NCBI GenBank assembly: GCA_905181625.1
Contig: CAJIYJ010000001.1
Span: 94,889-158,888, forward strand
Direction: 5' to 3'
Length of the DNA: 64,000 nucleotides
From: an uncultured Flavobacteriaceae bacterium
GTDB lineage: Bacteria > Bacteroidota > Bacteroidia > Flavobacteriales > Flavobacteriaceae
Shown: one piece after another, positions 1-10,600 of the stretch
Layout of the letters: every line of letters begins with the position of its first letter
How positions within the stretch are numbered: the stretch's first letter is position 1
Made by a program: the position numbers and the translations under genes
The notes under the pieces: generated by a model
Told to the model about the DNA's origin: nothing
What the model saw: the letters and a program-made list of their open reading frames with translations, nothing else
The model's database searches: none

Positions 1-159
1 TTAACTAATTTATTACAACCCTTTTTTTTATTAATTGTTTTACCCGTAATGGGATCTGGAACAAGAATTGAAGCTCGAGATGTCATGGGCTATTTAGTGG
101 TTCCTTTTGTAATTCTTTTTATATTGGAATCATTATTAATACTATATCTCCCTATATAG
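1..159 (+). CDS. C-terminal end of a short-chain fatty acid transporter-like membrane protein (AtoE family), cut by the window edge
   Basis: Frame 1 is open from the first base to a TAG at 157-159 and gives about 52 residues. The peptide starts with TNLLQPF, continues with ARDVMGY, and ends in a hydrophobic helix. That order (T-N-L-x-Q-P-F, then a K/R-A-R-D-x-M-G-Y motif, then a last membrane helix) is what I know from the C-terminus of AtoE / TIGR00366 short-chain fatty acid transporters. The protein would be an inner-membrane carrier for short-chain fatty acids. Only the tail is visible, so the assignment rests on this one motif. It converges on the oxidoreductase gene that ends at 182. Confidence 0.6.
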   Translation, partial: LTNLLQPFFLLIVLPVMGSGTRIEARDVMGYLVVPFVILFILESLLILYLPI

Positions 160-181
160 AAAAGGATACTTAATTGCCTTT

Positions 182-1768
182 TTATTTGTAAATCTTCTTC
201 ATAAAATTAACCTTGGTAATGGCTGAGGCTGTTATAAGACCTGAAAAAAGCGCACCTCCTACTCCAGCAGATACGATATCTTGACCTGTCAAGTATAAAC
301 CTTTAATTGGTGTTTTAGGCCTTAAAAATTTTTGACTAAATCGAGTTGGTGTATGATCAATACCATATAACTCCCCTTTATTGTAATTAACAAAATTTTT
401 CGTGGTTAAGGGACTTGACAATTCACAACAATCGATCTTACCTTTCAAGTGAGGAAGTTGATCATATAAATGATCTAAAAGTCTGTTAGTGATTTTCACT
501 TTTAACTTTTCATAATCCTCTCCCCTTTTCATCCATGAAGTGCCTTCCCATTTTAAAAATCTTTCATAAGGTAATAAAGTGATAACATCAATAGTACTTT
601 TATTAGGATATCTAGATTGCCAAGAAGGATCTTTAGATGATGCAAAAGAAATATAAACTAAGGGAAATTCTGAATCATTATCTTTTAAATATCTAGAAAC
701 AGCTGAATCATGATCTAAATCTTTTGGATAAATCCATAAGTTAGATTTAGGAAGCTTCAATTCTTCAGAAGTGCCGTTTAAACCAATATACAGACACCCA
801 TGAGCAACTGACGGAGTAACTTTAGTTAAGTTTTTATCAAAACCATGTTTAATTCTAATCTTTTCATTGATTAAATTATTGTAAGTATGAAACACTCCTG
901 TTCCACTAATAATAAGATCAGAATAGAATTTCTTTCCATCACTCATTACAACTCCTTTAGCTGTATTGTTTTCAATAATAATACTACTGACTTCAGCCTT
1001 TGTAAGAATAGTTCCTTCAGAGGATTCAATCACCTTATCAATTGTCTTGGCTATTTGTGAAGAACCACCTACAGGAAAACTACCACCATTAAAGTAATGT
1101 TTTACTACACTAGCATGCATAGCAAAACTACTTTGTTTAGGAGGAAGTCCATAGTCACCATATTGACCTGTTAAAACTTTAATTAACTCCTTGTTTTCAG
1201 TTAGCGAACTTATCACTTCATATGTTGTTCTACTAGAAAACTTTAAATATTCTTTTCTTAAAAAAAAACCTAAAAAATTACTCAGAAAATTTGGCAAAGA
1301 TTTATCTAAATAAAATTTTTTCATACTCTTATTACTATCAAAAACTAACTGAACATAATCGTTAATAGCTTTAACATCATTTGGAAAGTACTCATGCATT
1401 TTTGATTTAAAATTCTTTACTCCTTTTACAAAGTCATAAGTTTTATCGCCAATGACAATTTTGTCATAAACCTCACCCATATCAGCCCATTTAAGTTGAT
1501 TGTTTGAAACATAATCAAACATTTTTCTGATTGGGGTATTAGGATTTTGAACTTCTCCTATATAATGAATACCTACATCCCACTCGTATCCTTTTCTTTT
1601 AAAAACATGAGTAAATCCACCTGCTGTATAATGCCTTTCTAGTACAAGAACTTTTTTTCCTTCTTTTGAAAGCAAAGCAGCAGTTGTTAAACTACCCATT
1701 CCTGATCCAATAATTATTGCATCATAGTTCTCACTTAACTCTACTTTTTGTTTATATGATTGAATCAT
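182..1768 (-). CDS. FAD-dependent phytoene dehydrogenase / retinol saturase-like oxidoreductase
   Basis: The 528-residue product has an N-terminal dinucleotide-binding motif GSGMGS at residues 21-26, preceded by a hydrophobic strand and followed by LVLERH. Next comes the GIHYIGEV segment that I associate with the all-trans-retinol 13,14-reductase branch of the CrtI/phytoene-desaturase superfamily. The C-terminus has the FAD-binding YLTGQD...GVGGALFSG motif. Length is normal for the family. Members saturate or desaturate polyene chains such as carotenoids or retinol; the substrate here cannot be read from sequence. No other carotenoid or retinal gene is in view. It is transcribed divergently from the ABC operon at 1894 and appears to be a single gene. 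Confidence 0.8.
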   Translation of the reverse strand: MIQSYKQKVELSENYDAIIIGSGMGSLTTAALLSKEGKKVLVLERHYTAGGFTHVFKRKGYEWDVGIHYIGEVQNPNTPIRKMFDYVSNNQLKWADMGEVYDKIVIGDKTYDFVKGVKNFKSKMHEYFPNDVKAINDYVQLVFDSNKSMKKFYLDKSLPNFLSNFLGFFLRKEYLKFSSRTTYEVISSLTENKELIKVLTGQYGDYGLPPKQSSFAMHASVVKHYFNGGSFPVGGSSQIAKTIDKVIESSEGTILTKAEVSSIIIENNTAKGVVMSDGKKFYSDLIISGTGVFHTYNNLINEKIRIKHGFDKNLTKVTPSVAHGCLYIGLNGTSEELKLPKSNLWIYPKDLDHDSAVSRYLKDNDSEFPLVYISFASSKDPSWQSRYPNKSTIDVITLLPYERFLKWEGTSWMKRGEDYEKLKVKITNRLLDHLYDQLPHLKGKIDCCELSSPLTTKNFVNYNKGELYGIDHTPTRFSQKFLRPKTPIKGLYLTGQDIVSAGVGGALFSGLITASAITKVNFMKKIYK

Positions 1769-1810
1769 AAATAAATTTTTATTAAATTATATATATTCAA
1801 CAAGACATTC

Positions 1811-1842
1811 TTGTTAGAATGTTTTAAAAAACATTATATTTG
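1811..1842 (+). promoter_or_regulatory. Bacteroidota-type promoter for the ABC/M1 operon
   Basis: TATATTTG at 1835-1842 matches the TAnnTTTG -7 element of flavobacterial sigma-A promoters. A TTG lies at 1811-1813, 21 bp upstream, which fits the expected -33 element. The first gene starts at 1894, leaving a leader of about 45 nt. Confidence 0.55.
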
Positions 1843-1893
1843 CACATATCTTTATAAATATATTAATATATTCCGCACTTAAATAAAATACAA

Positions 1894-2781
1894 ATGAATT
1901 TAGTAATAGAAAACCTCACAAAGACATACTCTAATAAAGTAAAAGCTATAGATAATTTAAGTTTAACAATTGGAAAAGGAATGTTTGGCTTACTAGGACC
2001 AAATGGCGCTGGGAAATCATCACTAATGAGAACTATTGCTACACTTCAAGCTCCAGACTCAGGTTCAATTATATTCAATGAAATTGATGTTCTCAAAGAT
2101 CAATTATCACTGAGGAAAATATTAGGATACCTTCCTCAGTCATTTGGAGTTTACCCTAAAATGTCAGCCGAAGAATTATTAAATTATTTTGCACTTTTAA
2201 AAGGTGTTTCAAATAAAACTGAGCGTGATAAGCTAGTTAATGAACTTTTAGACATTACCAATCTTCAAGATGTAAAGAAAAAATACGTTGAAGGTTACTC
2301 CGGAGGTATGAAACAAAGATTTGGAATCGCTCAATTACTACTTAACAATCCTAAACTAATTATAGTAGATGAACCTACGGCCGGACTTGATCCAGCAGAA
2401 AGACAAAGATTTTTAAATGTATTAAGAGAGGTTGGGACTAACTGTACTGTTATTTTCTCCACTCACATTGTTGATGATGTAAAGGAACTATGTAACGATA
2501 TGGCTATATTAAATGGTGGAAGAATTTTAAAACACATCAAGCCTGTTGACGCAACTAATGAAATTAAAAATAAGATTTGGACTAAAACTGTTACTAGAGA
2601 AGAACTTGAGAAGGCAGAAATTGACTTTAATATTTTATCTTCTAACTACAATGTTGACAATACCTTAACAATAAGAGTATACTCTGAAGAAAAACCTTCA
2701 AAAGATTTTAAGAAAGTAGAACCTCAACTTGACGATGTGTATTTCATTGCCCTTAAAGAAGATCAAAACAGTAATTCTTAA
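1894..2781 (+). CDS. ABC transporter ATP-binding protein
   Basis: The 295-residue protein has all ABC ATPase motifs: Walker A GPNGAGKS at 35-42, a Q-loop near YLPQS, signature YSGGMKQR around 135-142, Walker B LIIVDE at 155-160 with the D-loop GLD, and the H-loop histidine at 191. The last 90 residues are a family-typical C-terminal extension. It powers the transporter whose permease starts 12 bp downstream, so the two form one complex at the inner membrane. The transported substrate is unknown; in related two-gene systems of Bacteroidota it has, to my knowledge, not been established. Confidence 0.93.
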   Translation: MNLVIENLTKTYSNKVKAIDNLSLTIGKGMFGLLGPNGAGKSSLMRTIATLQAPDSGSIIFNEIDVLKDQLSLRKILGYLPQSFGVYPKMSAEELLNYFALLKGVSNKTERDKLVNELLDITNLQDVKKKYVEGYSGGMKQRFGIAQLLLNNPKLIIVDEPTAGLDPAERQRFLNVLREVGTNCTVIFSTHIVDDVKELCNDMAILNGGRILKHIKPVDATNEIKNKIWTKTVTREELEKAEIDFNILSSNYNVDNTLTIRVYSEEKPSKDFKKVEPQLDDVYFIALKEDQNSNS

Positions 2782-2793
2782 AAAACCAATTAA

Positions 2794-5700
2794 ATGTTCT
2801 TAACTATATTTTTTAATGAAATTAAGTATTGGTTTGGAAGACCAGCTTTCTACATATATTCTTTTATATTCCTTTTTATAGCATTAATGATGTCTGGTGC
2901 TGCAGCAGGACTGTTTGATTTCTTGACCGTCACTACTGGTTCGTCAAAAATTGTTAATTCCCCACTTGGAATAACTGGGTTATTTGGAGGCTTATCAGGT
3001 ATTCTTATTTTTCTATACCCTTCCATAATTGGAGTTTCGGTATATAGAGACTACGAAAGTCAAATGCATACTATACTATATTCATATCCTTTTACAAAGC
3101 TTCAGTACTTATTGGCTAAATTTTTTAGCGGAATTTTTATAGTGAACATAATCGTTTTAATAGTTGCTTTTGGTATAGTGTGTGGTTTTGTTCTTCCGGG
3201 AACAAATCCAGATATTATAGTCAGTTTTGATCTCAAATCTTATACAGATGTTTATTTTATATACATACTTCCTAATATGCTTTTTATGGGAGCTATTGTA
3301 TTTGGAATTGTCACTTTTACTAGAAACATTTCTGCAGGTTTTATAACCGTGTTAATTTTACTAATCTTACAAGTCCTATTAACAAGTCTATTTGAGGATC
3401 CTGATAAAAGATTTTTAGCAGCTATTTTAGATCCGTTTGGAGATTCAGCAATTCAATATTATACAAGGTATTGGACTGTGTCAGAACAAAACGAACTATA
3501 CCTGCCAATTAAAGAAGTTTTAATTTACAACAGATTACTATGGGGTGGTATTGGTGTTTTAATATTCACAACTATTTATAAAGTTTTTAGTTTCAGCCAA
3601 AATGCTTTTACTTTTTCATTTAATAAAAAAGAATCAAAAAGAGTTGTCAAATCAAATTTTGGAGGAATTATTAAAATTAATTTACCTAAAGTTAGTTTAG
3701 ATTTTTCTTTTAAAAACCAACTGAAATCACTTTGGAAACTATCTAATATTGATTTTTTCTTTATTATAAAAAGCTGGCCATTTATTTGTATTGTTCTGGT
3801 TGGATTATTAATTAATTTAATTGGACTCTTCGAGCTTGGAAATGTATTTGGAACCGCCACTCTTCCAAGAACATGGAGAATGCTACAGTCGGGTTCTACT
3901 TTTACTCTTGCAATAAATATCTGTACATTTCTTTATGCTGGAATATTAATTCATAGATCACGAATTTCTAAAATAAATCAATTAGTTGATGTTAGTCCTA
4001 CCCAAAACTGGGTCCTTTTTGGTTCTAAGTTTCTTGCAATTTTTAAAATGCAATTAGCTCTTTCATCACTTATAATGATCACAGGATTAATATTTCAAAC
4101 CTATAAAGGATTTTATGATTTTGAAATATCCCTCTATATATATGAACTAATCGTGTTAAATCTTATCTACTTTGTAATATGGTCTTTTCTTGCATTTCTT
4201 GTTCAAACTCTAATTAGTAATCCTTATGTGGGCTTATTTTTAATGATTGTACTTTTAATTGGTATTCCTCTTATGGGTTTAGCAGGTGTCGAACAGGCTA
4301 TTTTTAAATATAACCAAGGTCCTGGTTTTTCATATTCTGACATGAACGGATATGGTGATACGCTAAACAGATATTTTATTTATAAAATATACTGGCTATC
4401 ACTTGGTTTTGTCTTTTGCATATTAACATCTCTTTTTTATTTCAGAGGAATACCTAGTAGTTTTAAGCAGAGAATTCTTATTGCCAAATCTAGATTCAAC
4501 GGAAAATACCCCTTTTTTATAACGCTTTTCACTTTAATGTTTATTTCGATTGGTGGTTACATCTATTACACAAATAATATTTTAAATAAAAGAACAACTT
4601 CAAAAGAGAGTGAATTACAAACTGTAGAGGGAGAAAAAAAATATAAAAAATATGAAAATTACAGTCAGCCTAGGATAGTTTCAGTTAAAGTGAATGTGGA
4701 TATATTCCCATCTTCAAGAAATTTAAGTGCTTTTGGTGAGTATTTAATGGTTAATAAAACTAAACAGGCTATTGATAGTATTTTTTTAGATCACAATGGA
4801 CTAATCAGCACCTTTAAATTTAATAAAGAAACAGACCTTGTTTTGGAGGATACCCTTTATAATTTTGATATATATAAGCTAAAAACCTCATTATATCCTG
4901 GAGACAGCCTGAAATTATCATTTTCAGTCAAAAACAAACCTAATACTCTATTGAGAAATAATTCTCAAATAATATATAATGGCACTTTTATAAATAGTGG
5001 TATTTTTCCATCTCTTGGTTACTCATTAGGAGAATTAACAGATGATAAGACAAGAGAAAAGTATGATCTTCCTAAAAACAAACTAAAACCACAGCCGTCA
5101 GATTCTACAGCACTTGGCAATACCTACATCGCAAAAGATGCAGATTGGATTGATTTTGAAGCTACAGTAAGTACTTCAAAAGATCAAATTGCGATTGCTC
5201 CTGGTTACTTACAAAGAGAATGGATTGAAGGAGATAGGAAGTATTTTCATTATAAAATGGATAGCAAAATATTAAACTTTTATGCTTTTAATTCTGCAAA
5301 ATATGAAGTAATTAAAGATAAATGGAATGATGTGAATTTAGAGATTTATTATCATAAAGGTCATGAGTATAACTTAGATAGAATGATCAAGGGAATGAAG
5401 GCGGCTTTGGATTATTGTAGTGAAAACTTTAGCCCTTATCAACACAAACAATTAAGAATAATAGAATTCCCTAAAACTGCAGGTGGGTTTGCTCAATCTT
5501 TTCCAAATACTATTCCTTTTTCAGAAAGCATTGGTTTTATAGCTGATGTAGATGATTCTGAAGAAGGTGGTAATGATTATGCGTTTTTTGTATCTGTTCA
5601 TGAAGTTGCGCACCAATGGTGGGCTCACCAAGTTATTGGAGCTGATGTACTTGGATCTACTATGTTATCAGAAAGTTTGTCAGAATATGTTTCTTTGAAG

Positions 5701-6573
5701 GTGATTGAAAAAAATAACGGAAAAAGTAAGATGCGTAAATTCCTTAAAAGATCTTTAGACACATATTTAACTCAGAGAACTTTTGAAAGTAAAAGAGAAA
5801 ATGCGCTTATGTATAATGACGGACAAGGATATATTCATTATCAAAAAGGGTCATTAATATTTTATGCTTTGAGTGATTATATTGGAGATAAAAAACTGAA
5901 TTCTGCACTTAAAAAATATGTGAAAAAAGTAGCTTTCCAGGAGCCTCCTTACACGACTAGTATTGATCTTGTAAATCATATAAAAGAAGTTACTCCTGAC
6001 TCACTTACTTACTTAATAAAAGACATGTTTGAGACAATTACTCTTTATCAAAATAGAGTAATTGAAACTGATTTTGAAGAGCTTGAAAATGGCAAGTTTA
6101 AAGTGAATATTGAATTTAAAGTAAGTAAATACAGAAACAACGAAAAAGGCAGGATATTTTATGGAAATGAAGAAAGAGATTCAATTACTTACAAAACAGA
6201 TAAGATGAAAAAACCAGAGTATTCTGTGTTTTTAGCTGACTATGTTGATATAGGAATCTTCAGTAAAGATGATCAAGACAATGAGGTTGAGTTGTATCTT
6301 GAAAAACATAAAATAACCTCTATTCACAATAAAATTTCAATAATAGTCGATAAGAAACCTTCTGAAGTTGGTGTTGATCCTTATAATAAATTAATAGACA
6401 CAAATTCAGATGATAATAGAAAAAAATTGGCAGAAGAAGCTCTAATAGTTAACTCCTCTAAAGAAATGATTGTTCAGGTTATTTTGATTCTTATTTGGTT
6501 ATTAGCTATTTTAAATATATTTCCGATTCTATCACTTAGAAAAAAAATACTAAATGAAAAGAAGACAATTTAG
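2794..6573 (+). CDS. ABC transporter permease fused to an M1-family aminopeptidase domain
   Basis: The product is 1259 residues long. Residues 1-270 and about 325-550 each contain about six hydrophobic segments and look like two permease halves. A further helix near 572-592 (FFITLFTLMF) leads into a large soluble part. That part contains the gluzincin motif HEVAHQWW, with H936, E937 and H940, and a downstream SESLSEY glutamate, which are the zinc ligands and catalytic Glu of M1 peptidases. The substrate-side motif GGFAQSFPNT precedes it. A last helix at about 1228-1250 anchors the C-terminus. By topology the peptidase should sit on the periplasmic face. This architecture recurs in Bacteroidota genomes as an ABC permease/M1 aminopeptidase. 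The start lies 12 bp after the ATPase gene, and the end overlaps the next gene by 20 bp, so all three genes are probably co-transcribed. Confidence 0.9.
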   Translation: MFLTIFFNEIKYWFGRPAFYIYSFIFLFIALMMSGAAAGLFDFLTVTTGSSKIVNSPLGITGLFGGLSGILIFLYPSIIGVSVYRDYESQMHTILYSYPFTKLQYLLAKFFSGIFIVNIIVLIVAFGIVCGFVLPGTNPDIIVSFDLKSYTDVYFIYILPNMLFMGAIVFGIVTFTRNISAGFITVLILLILQVLLTSLFEDPDKRFLAAILDPFGDSAIQYYTRYWTVSEQNELYLPIKEVLIYNRLLWGGIGVLIFTTIYKVFSFSQNAFTFSFNKKESKRVVKSNFGGIIKINLPKVSLDFSFKNQLKSLWKLSNIDFFFIIKSWPFICIVLVGLLINLIGLFELGNVFGTATLPRTWRMLQSGSTFTLAINICTFLYAGILIHRSRISKINQLVDVSPTQNWVLFGSKFLAIFKMQLALSSLIMITGLIFQTYKGFYDFEISLYIYELIVLNLIYFVIWSFLAFLVQTLISNPYVGLFLMIVLLIGIPLMGLAGVEQAIFKYNQGPGFSYSDMNGYGDTLNRYFIYKIYWLSLGFVFCILTSLFYFRGIPSSFKQRILIAKSRFNGKYPFFITLFTLMFISIGGYIYYTNNILNKRTTSKESELQTVEGEKKYKKYENYSQPRIVSVKVNVDIFPSSRNLSAFGEYLMVNKTKQAIDSIFLDHNGLISTFKFNKETDLVLEDTLYNFDIYKLKTSLYPGDSLKLSFSVKNKPNTLLRNNSQIIYNGTFINSGIFPSLGYSLGELTDDKTREKYDLPKNKLKPQPSDSTALGNTYIAKDADWIDFEATVSTSKDQIAIAPGYLQREWIEGDRKYFHYKMDSKILNFYAFNSAKYEVIKDKWNDVNLEIYYHKGHEYNLDRMIKGMKAALDYCSENFSPYQHKQLRIIEFPKTAGGFAQSFPNTIPFSESIGFIADVDDSEEGGNDYAFFVSVHEVAHQWWAHQVIGADVLGSTMLSESLSEYVSLKVIEKNNGKSKMRKFLKRSLDTYLTQRTFESKRENALMYNDGQGYIHYQKGSLIFYALSDYIGDKKLNSALKKYVKKVAFQEPPYTTSIDLVNHIKEVTPDSLTYLIKDMFETITLYQNRVIETDFEELENGKFKVNIEFKVSKYRNNEKGRIFYGNEERDSITYKTDKMKKPEYSVFLADYVDIGIFSKDDQDNEVELYLEKHKITSIHNKISIIVDKKPSEVGVDPYNKLIDTNSDDNRKKLAEEALIVNSSKEMIVQVILILIWLLAILNIFPILSLRKKILNEKKTI

Positions 6574-7489
6574 CAAGCTACTAACTTCTGCATCTTCTGG
6601 AATTATTCTCTCTAGTGGATACTCATATAATAGTTTAAAAGAAAGAAGTAAAAATGGTATTTCACTAGCACAATGGTCATTACATAAAATGATCAAAATA
6701 GACAAAACATTAAACCCCATAGATTTTGCACAAAAATCTAAAGAACTAGGTTTTGATGCAATTGAATACGTTTCTACTCTATATAGACCAGCATTAGAAA
6801 AGATGACAATTTCTAAATTAACTAAAGAATTAAAAAGCAACTCTAAAGAGCATGATATAATAAATCTTCTAATTATGGTGGACGATGAGGGTTATTTATC
6901 TTCTAGTAATCCTAACCAAATCATAGAATCTGTAGAAAAACACAAGAGATGGGTGGAAATGGCCTATGAATTAGGCTGTCACTCTGTTAGAGTTAACTTA
7001 GATGGAGAACAAGATTTGGATAGATGGAAAGAAAATTCTACTAAGGGATTAACTTTATTAAGCGAGTTTTCACAAAGTTCTAATATTAATATTATTGTTG
7101 AAAATCACGGCAGCCATAGTTCTAATGGGAAAGCATTATCTGAAGTTATTAAAAATGTAAATTTAGAAAATTGCGGAACATTGCCTGACTTTGGTAATTT
7201 TTGTATTAAAAGAGAAAACAATAATCTTTACAGTGGACCTTGCGAAATTGAATATGACAAATATCAAGGAATGAGAGATCTTATGCCCTATGCAAAAGCA
7301 GTAAGTGCGAAATCCTACGATTTTGACGAATTTGGAAATGAGACTACAATCGATTTCAAGAAAATGATGGATATTATTAAGGGATTTAATTATCAAGGTT
7401 TCTTAGGGATTGAATATGAAGGGAATATGCTTTCTGAGCTAGAGGGTATTGATTTAACAAAAAATTTAATTCAAAAATACAACGGCTAA
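6554..7489 (+). CDS. Tat-exported sugar phosphate isomerase/epimerase-like TIM-barrel protein
   Basis: The N-terminus MKRRQFSKLL followed by a short hydrophobic stretch is a twin-arginine export signal, which supports this start although it overlaps the upstream gene by 20 bp in another frame. The remaining part of the 311-residue protein has the xylose-isomerase-like / AP endonuclease 2 TIM-barrel pattern: LGFDAIEYV, then VRVNLDGEQ, NIIVENHG, GTLPDFGNF, and a late LGIEYEG strand. The E, D, H and E residues at these strand ends are the usual metal ligands. Such exported barrels act on sugars or cyclic polyols, but the substrate is not readable. Whether it works with the ABC/M1 proteins or merely shares their mRNA is open. 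Confidence 0.8.
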   Translation: MKRRQFSKLLTSASSGIILSSGYSYNSLKERSKNGISLAQWSLHKMIKIDKTLNPIDFAQKSKELGFDAIEYVSTLYRPALEKMTISKLTKELKSNSKEHDIINLLIMVDDEGYLSSSNPNQIIESVEKHKRWVEMAYELGCHSVRVNLDGEQDLDRWKENSTKGLTLLSEFSQSSNINIIVENHGSHSSNGKALSEVIKNVNLENCGTLPDFGNFCIKRENNNLYSGPCEIEYDKYQGMRDLMPYAKAVSAKSYDFDEFGNETTIDFKKMMDIIKGFNYQGFLGIEYEGNMLSELEGIDLTKNLIQKYNG

Positions 7490-7617
7490 ATATTTATTTA
7501 ATTCTTAAATATTTATAAAAATCCTAAGCTACAGTTCCTTAAATTTCGTAGTGATAATGTAATTGAAATATACTTTAATTATAAGTCGTTTTATTTATAA
7601 GAAATAAATTAAACTTT

Positions 7618-7625
7618 TATATTTG
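7618..7625 (+). promoter_or_regulatory. -7 promoter element for the giant adhesin gene
   Basis: TATATTTG at 7618-7625 matches TAnnTTTG and sits 29 bp before the preferred GTG start at 7654. I see no clear TTG at the -33 position, so only half of the promoter is supported. Confidence 0.4.
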
Positions 7626-7644
7626 TTTGAATTCATACTAAGAT

Positions 7645-10600
7645 TTGCATACTGTGATTAAAAAATTTATTGTTTTCTTTTTTTTGTTAGGTTTTGGGTT
7701 TATTGGGTTAGCGCAACTTAGTAAGGTGCATTATGTCCCACCATTAACAAGCGGACCATCAAATGCTGATCCACTAGATCAATATTTTTACATATCAACT
7801 CCAATGAATGGAGATGTTGCTTTTACTATTAAACCAGTAGGTGGAGACGTCTCTAGTTACATAAACGGGCAAGTATCTAATTCAAGCCCATATAAATATA
7901 CTATAGCCTCATCAGGTTACTCACAATTATTTCAGGATCCCGCAACTACAGGTGTCGTCACTAGCGATAAAGGATATATAATTGAATCTCAAGATGTTAT
8001 ATATGTTTCCATAAGAATGAATGCGGGAGGAAATGCTCAAGCTGGAGCACTAGTTAGTAAAGGAGATAATGCATTAGGAAAAGTTTTTAGAATAGGAACT
8101 TATGACAACCAAGGAAGCGCAGGAGACAATTATTTAAATTTCTTTTCTGTTATGGCAACTGAAGACAATACTACGTTAAACCTTAGTAGCAACAATATTA
8201 GTGGTTTAGTTATTCAAAACTATTCAGGTCAATTTCCAATAGAAAACATCACTCTAAATAGAGGAGAAAGTTATACAATTGCTTTAAAAGTAACAGATTC
8301 AAATGGGAATAAAGATGGTTTAATTGGGGCTTTAGTAAGTTCAGACAAACTAGTGGTGGTAAACACAGGTTCAGCTAATGGGAGTTTTGGAAATGGTGGA
8401 GCAAGAGATTACGGAATTGATCAAATAGTTGGAGAGAGTAAGGTTGGAAAAGAATACATTTTTGTCAAAGGAGATGGTCAAGATAGTTATGAAAACGTGC
8501 TAATTGTAGCACATTACGATGAAACTACAATAACATTAAATGCTGAAGAAAATATAGTCGCCACAATCAATAAAGGAGATTACTATATAATAGAAGGGGA
8601 TAAATTTTCTGATGGAAATCTTTATGTGTCCACTTCTGAAAAAGTATTTGCCTACCAAGGAGTTGGAGGTGCTAGTGAAGCAAATCAGGGAATGTTTTTT
8701 GTCCCTCCTCTTAGTTGTGAAAGTAGAGGGGATGTTAATAATATCGCTGACATCAATGAAATCGGAGACAATACCTTAACTGGTGGTTTAACTATCGTTA
8801 CTAAAACCACTGCTACAGTTTTAATAAATGGAGATGACATTAACTCTCAACCCGCAGGAATTACTGTTGTTGGACCTATCAATGTTGCTGGAAAAGCTGA
8901 TTATGTAACCTATAAAGTTACAGGATTAACAGATGATGTATCAGCTAGTAGTAGTGATGAACTTTACTTGGCTTATTTTAACCAAAATGGTGCCGCAACT
9001 TCTGGAAGTTTTTATGCTGGATTCCCTTCTGATCCAAACGTATCATTAAACCTAACAGCATCTGCTTTAGGATCATGCATATCCTCTGAAGGTGTTTCAA
9101 ATGTTACATTTGAAGTGAGTAATTCAGGAAGTTACGACTCTTTACAGTGGGTAAAAAAAGACGAAGGTGCAGAAACTTATTCAGATATCATTGGAGAAAC
9201 AAATAACACATATAAACCCAGCGAAATTGGGACATACGCAGTCAAAGGAACTATTACTTGTACTGGGAAAGTTTATAAATCAAGTGACATACCCATTAGT
9301 GTATGTCCAACAGATTTTGATGAAGATGGTGTTATCGACAACCTTGATTTAGATAAAGATAACGATGGAATTTTAAATACTGTCGAATCATTTGGGTCAG
9401 GCATAATAAATATAGCTGATGTTATAAACCCTGATTTTTCTTTAACTAATTCTAAAACTAATTCGGTTGTGTTATCTTCTGAATTGACTAAAGACAAAGA
9501 GTCAAATAGCTTTACAGGTACTGCAATAGGAACCTTTAAATCAGAACTTGTAGCATCAGAATCCGGAAAGAATATTTACAAAATTAGTGCCAATTCAATA
9601 GCTTCTCAAGGTCAAGACGAACTATTATTTTTTCATGCTAAAAAAGATCCTGATGTGGTTCATAACAGAATTGATGGAGAAAGTTTTATATGGAGGGTAT
9701 TACCATCAAATAAAAACATTACTGTCTGGGATCCAGATGATAGGTTGCTAATTGATACAAATTATGATGGAAAATATGAAACAGGTGTCAAATCATTTAC
9801 TGGTTCTGAAATTCGTTTTAAAACAAACCCTAATCCACTTGGAGAAATACCTTATGAGTTTTTTGCTTCAGAATGTAGATCGCTAATTTTTGAACACAAT
9901 ATCATTAATAAAGATGCAAACTCATCCTATTCTGGCTTTATTGAAACTATTGATTATAATCTAAATACTGATTTAGACTCCTCTTTCAATTATGACTTTA
10001 TAGATTTAGATAGTGACGATGATTCATGTAATGACCTTACAGAAGCAGGGTTTGAAGAATTAGATCCTGATGGGGATGGAGTTTTAGGAACAGGGTTACC
10101 AACTTTTGATAACGGAAAAATAGACAACAGAGGAAAGTATATTGATCATACCTTTCCTGATCCTTTAAAAGATACTGATAATGAAATTTATTTGTTTCAA
10201 AAAGCTGGGACTTCAATTACAATAACTAAACAACCAGAATCAGTAAGTGAATGTGAAGATTCAAACGCTAGTATAGAAGTAAGTAATGCTAATCCAGATC
10301 CTTTAACCGCAACTGTCAATTATAAATGGCTAGTTTACAATTTAGCAAATGAATTATGGGAAGACTTGATTGATGATGGAACATATTCAGGAGTAACGAC
10401 TAATAAACTTGATATTACAGGTATTACTCAGGTTATGAACAGTTTAAGATACAAGGTAAATGTTTCTTCTAGTGAATACCTTTGCGGAATAGATTCAAGT
10501 GAAGCGGTATTAACTGTTGTATCTACTCCCTCCAAACCAATCGTAGAACCAATTCAGATATACTGCTTTGATCAAGCCAACCAACCTAAAATATCACAGT

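Noticed and set aside
7487-7515. Two copies of the palindrome TAAATATTTA, 19 bp apart, after the TIM-barrel gene
   Set aside because: AT-only palindromes are expected by chance in such AT-rich DNA, and neither has a neighbouring T-run or other context.
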